64,000 nucleotides of DNA, from contig FODP01000010.1 in NCBI GenBank assembly GCA_900110395.1, positions 248,001 to 312,000 on the forward strand, written 5' to 3'. The translations under genes and the position numbers were made by a program. The notes beneath the pieces were generated by a model that saw only the letters and a list, made by a program, of their open reading frames with translations, did not search any database and was not told the DNA's origin. Source of the stretch: Rhodospirillales bacterium URHD0017. Its GTDB lineage: Bacteria; Pseudomonadota; Alphaproteobacteria; Reyranellales; Reyranellaceae. Shown here piece after piece: positions 62,833-64,000 of the stretch; within the stretch, counting starts at the first letter, position 1, and each line of letters opens with the position of its first letter.

Positions 62833-63884
62833 GGGCCGGGTCGCAAGCGATGGCCGCCTGGTTAAGGGCCCGGTCGCAAGCGTTAGCCGCCTGGCTACGC
62901 GGCGATGGCGACGGGCCGGTGCCGCTGCGGCTGTGGGTTGGCCTGGTCGCGTGGCCGCTGTCGCTGTTCGCCTTCTTCGTGATCCCCGAGTCGAGCTACC
63001 TGAACGCGCCGCCTCTGTTTGCGGCCCCGGCGGCCTCGCCGAGCCGGATTGAGCCGGTTGTGCCACAGCCGCAGGTCAAGAAGATCGCGGTCCTGACACT
63101 CAAGATGGAAGGCGAGACGCCGGAGGAGGGGGATCCGGCTCGCGACCGCCGCACGCGCGAGCTGCGCGAGCGGGTCGGCACCAACATCCTGCACTTATCC
63201 GGCTACCTCGCCGATGCCTCGCTGGTCGTCGATTCAACCCAGTACCCGCCACAGAGCTACTACGTCCTGGCGCCGGACAGCCGCGCCCTGGGCTGCGCCA
63301 GCACGATCGATGCGCCGGTCCGCGACCCGACGAAGACAACGCGCGCCGCCCAGCTCGCCGTGGCGATCGTCGCCGTCGAGAAGTTCAACAGGAACGCCGT
63401 GCAGCGCTGGGCCGAGTGGACCTACGCGCGGCTGCACCGCGCGGTCCTCGGCCAAGTGCCGGACCTGTCTTACGGCCCGGCGCAGGTGCGGCCGTCGCTG
63501 CTGCGGCACCTGGCCAAGGAGCGGCCCGACTGGCCGCAGGCGGCTGGCTGGACCGCGCTGTCCGACGACAAGCTGCTCGAGCTGCTGTTCCAGGAATGCA
63601 AGGCTCTCGGCATCGCCGCGACCTTCGCCCTCGACCGCATCGACCGTGGCGAGGCCGACACCGACATCGCCGCCGCCTATGCCGGCCAGCGCCGGCGCTC
63701 GGCCGCGCCGATCGATTACGCCGGCATCGTCCAGACGATGGTTGAGATGATGGGACAGTCCCTCCCGGAGCCCCCGGCGCCGACGGTCGAACCTCCCGCC
63801 TTTCCGTCCGCGCCTATCGCGCCGTCGTTACAGCCGCACCCGGAGGAGAGCTTCACGGCGCCTGCCGCGCCGTCGTTCAAGTAG
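62829..63884 (+). CDS. Hypothetical membrane-anchored protein
   Basis: 351 residues. A short N-terminal region holds a tandem 11-codon duplication (RAGSQAMAAWL, RARSQALAAWL), then one transmembrane helix (LWVGLVAWPLSLFAFFVIP), a large soluble domain (about 85-290) and a Pro-rich tail (PEPPAPTVEPPAFPSAP). KIAVLTLKMEGETPEEGD begins the soluble domain. I know no family. It overlaps the preceding membrane-protein gene by four bases, so the two probably form a complex. Confidence 0.7.
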   Translation: MRAGSQAMAAWLRARSQALAAWLRGDGDGPVPLRLWVGLVAWPLSLFAFFVIPESSYLNAPPLFAAPAASPSRIEPVVPQPQVKKIAVLTLKMEGETPEEGDPARDRRTRELRERVGTNILHLSGYLADASLVVDSTQYPPQSYYVLAPDSRALGCASTIDAPVRDPTKTTRAAQLAVAIVAVEKFNRNAVQRWAEWTYARLHRAVLGQVPDLSYGPAQVRPSLLRHLAKERPDWPQAAGWTALSDDKLLELLFQECKALGIAATFALDRIDRGEADTDIAAAYAGQRRRSAAPIDYAGIVQTMVEMMGQSLPEPPAPTVEPPAFPSAPIAPSLQPHPEESFTAPAAPSFK

Positions 63885-64000
63885 GTCGACCGATCAGTCT
63901 TCAGCCAAGGCACTGGCGCGGGAGCGCCAGCGTGCGGGTGCCCGCCTTGCCGGCCGGCTGAAATCAGGCCGGCTCCCGGTACCGGACGAAGACCTGATTC
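63885..64000. other. Downstream end of the window
   Basis: Contains a GC-rich imperfect hairpin (about 63949-63976) after the last gene; no T-run. No gene begins here. Confidence 0.3.

Noticed and set aside
1..64000. CRISPR arrays, tRNA, rRNA
   Set aside because: No regularly spaced repeats were seen, and no cloverleaf or rRNA signature was recognised by eye. A tRNA-like string near 2573 (gggttcgattgcag) lacks matching arms.

Overview
The window looks like the accessory, rearranged part of a high-GC alphaproteobacterial chromosome. The closest match in style is a Bradyrhizobium- or Reyranella-like member of the Hyphomicrobiales. This is inferred from families seen here that are typical of that group: adenylate cyclase-TolB-like-TPR paralogues, a ChvI-like response regulator, a Bug/TctC solute-binding protein, DUF3072 and a LigD-type ATP-dependent DNA ligase. 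I saw no rRNA, tRNA or CRISPR array.

Layout. 0-3.2 kb: the start of a CPA1 Na+/H+ antiporter, then decayed genes (a glycosyltransferase fossil, a broken winged-helix gene) and small genes. 3.9-9.8 kb: array A, a receiver-domain protein followed by three class III adenylate cyclase-TolB-like-TPR genes on the minus strand. 9.9-16.7 kb: a 3'-truncated ATP-dependent ligase, a two-gene NTF2-like operon with a CRP-like site upstream, ligase and nuclease fragments, two paralogous micropeptides, a TSUP exporter, a Rap1a-like protein and a frameshifted nucleoside hydrolase. 16.7-21 kb: a 1306-residue SARP/pseudo-cyclase/ATPase/TPR regulator and a fragment of a second one. 21-28 kb: a RadC relic, small membrane proteins, a thermonuclease, a nitroreductase cut by a 1.3 kb insertion sequence, and a vanadium-haloperoxidase-like protein. 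28.1-35.7 kb: array B, a receiver followed by four cyclase genes, again next to a ligase fragment. 36-38.3 kb: a GH16-RTX secreted glycosidase. 39.1-44.2 kb: a broken ChvI-like regulator, a complete IS3-family element, a large protein ending in a PD-(D/E)XK-like domain, and a convergent HEXXH protein. 45.3-53 kb: a multicopper oxidase, a LysR/Bug pair, two methyltransferases, cytochrome c and small secreted proteins. 53-64 kb: a tyrosine recombinase, a phage terminase relic, many small genes, an acyltransferase lying between two ligase fragments, repeated palindromic elements, and a two-gene membrane operon.

How the genes fit together. The dominant theme is nucleotide signalling. Seven cyclase genes lie in two paralogous arrays, each led by a lone receiver protein and joined internally by 4-base ATGA overlaps. 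The two lead cyclases share a 10-bp palindrome at the same distance from their start codons. A CRP-like site lies upstream of a nearby small operon. The second theme is decay and duplication: at least five pieces of the same ligase gene, repeated intergenic elements, and many frameshifted or truncated genes. This points to repeated segmental duplication and deletion. The best candidates for something new are the paired receiver-cyclase arrays and the IS-truncated PD-(D/E)XK protein beside a HEXXH protein, which looks like the remnant of a defence locus.
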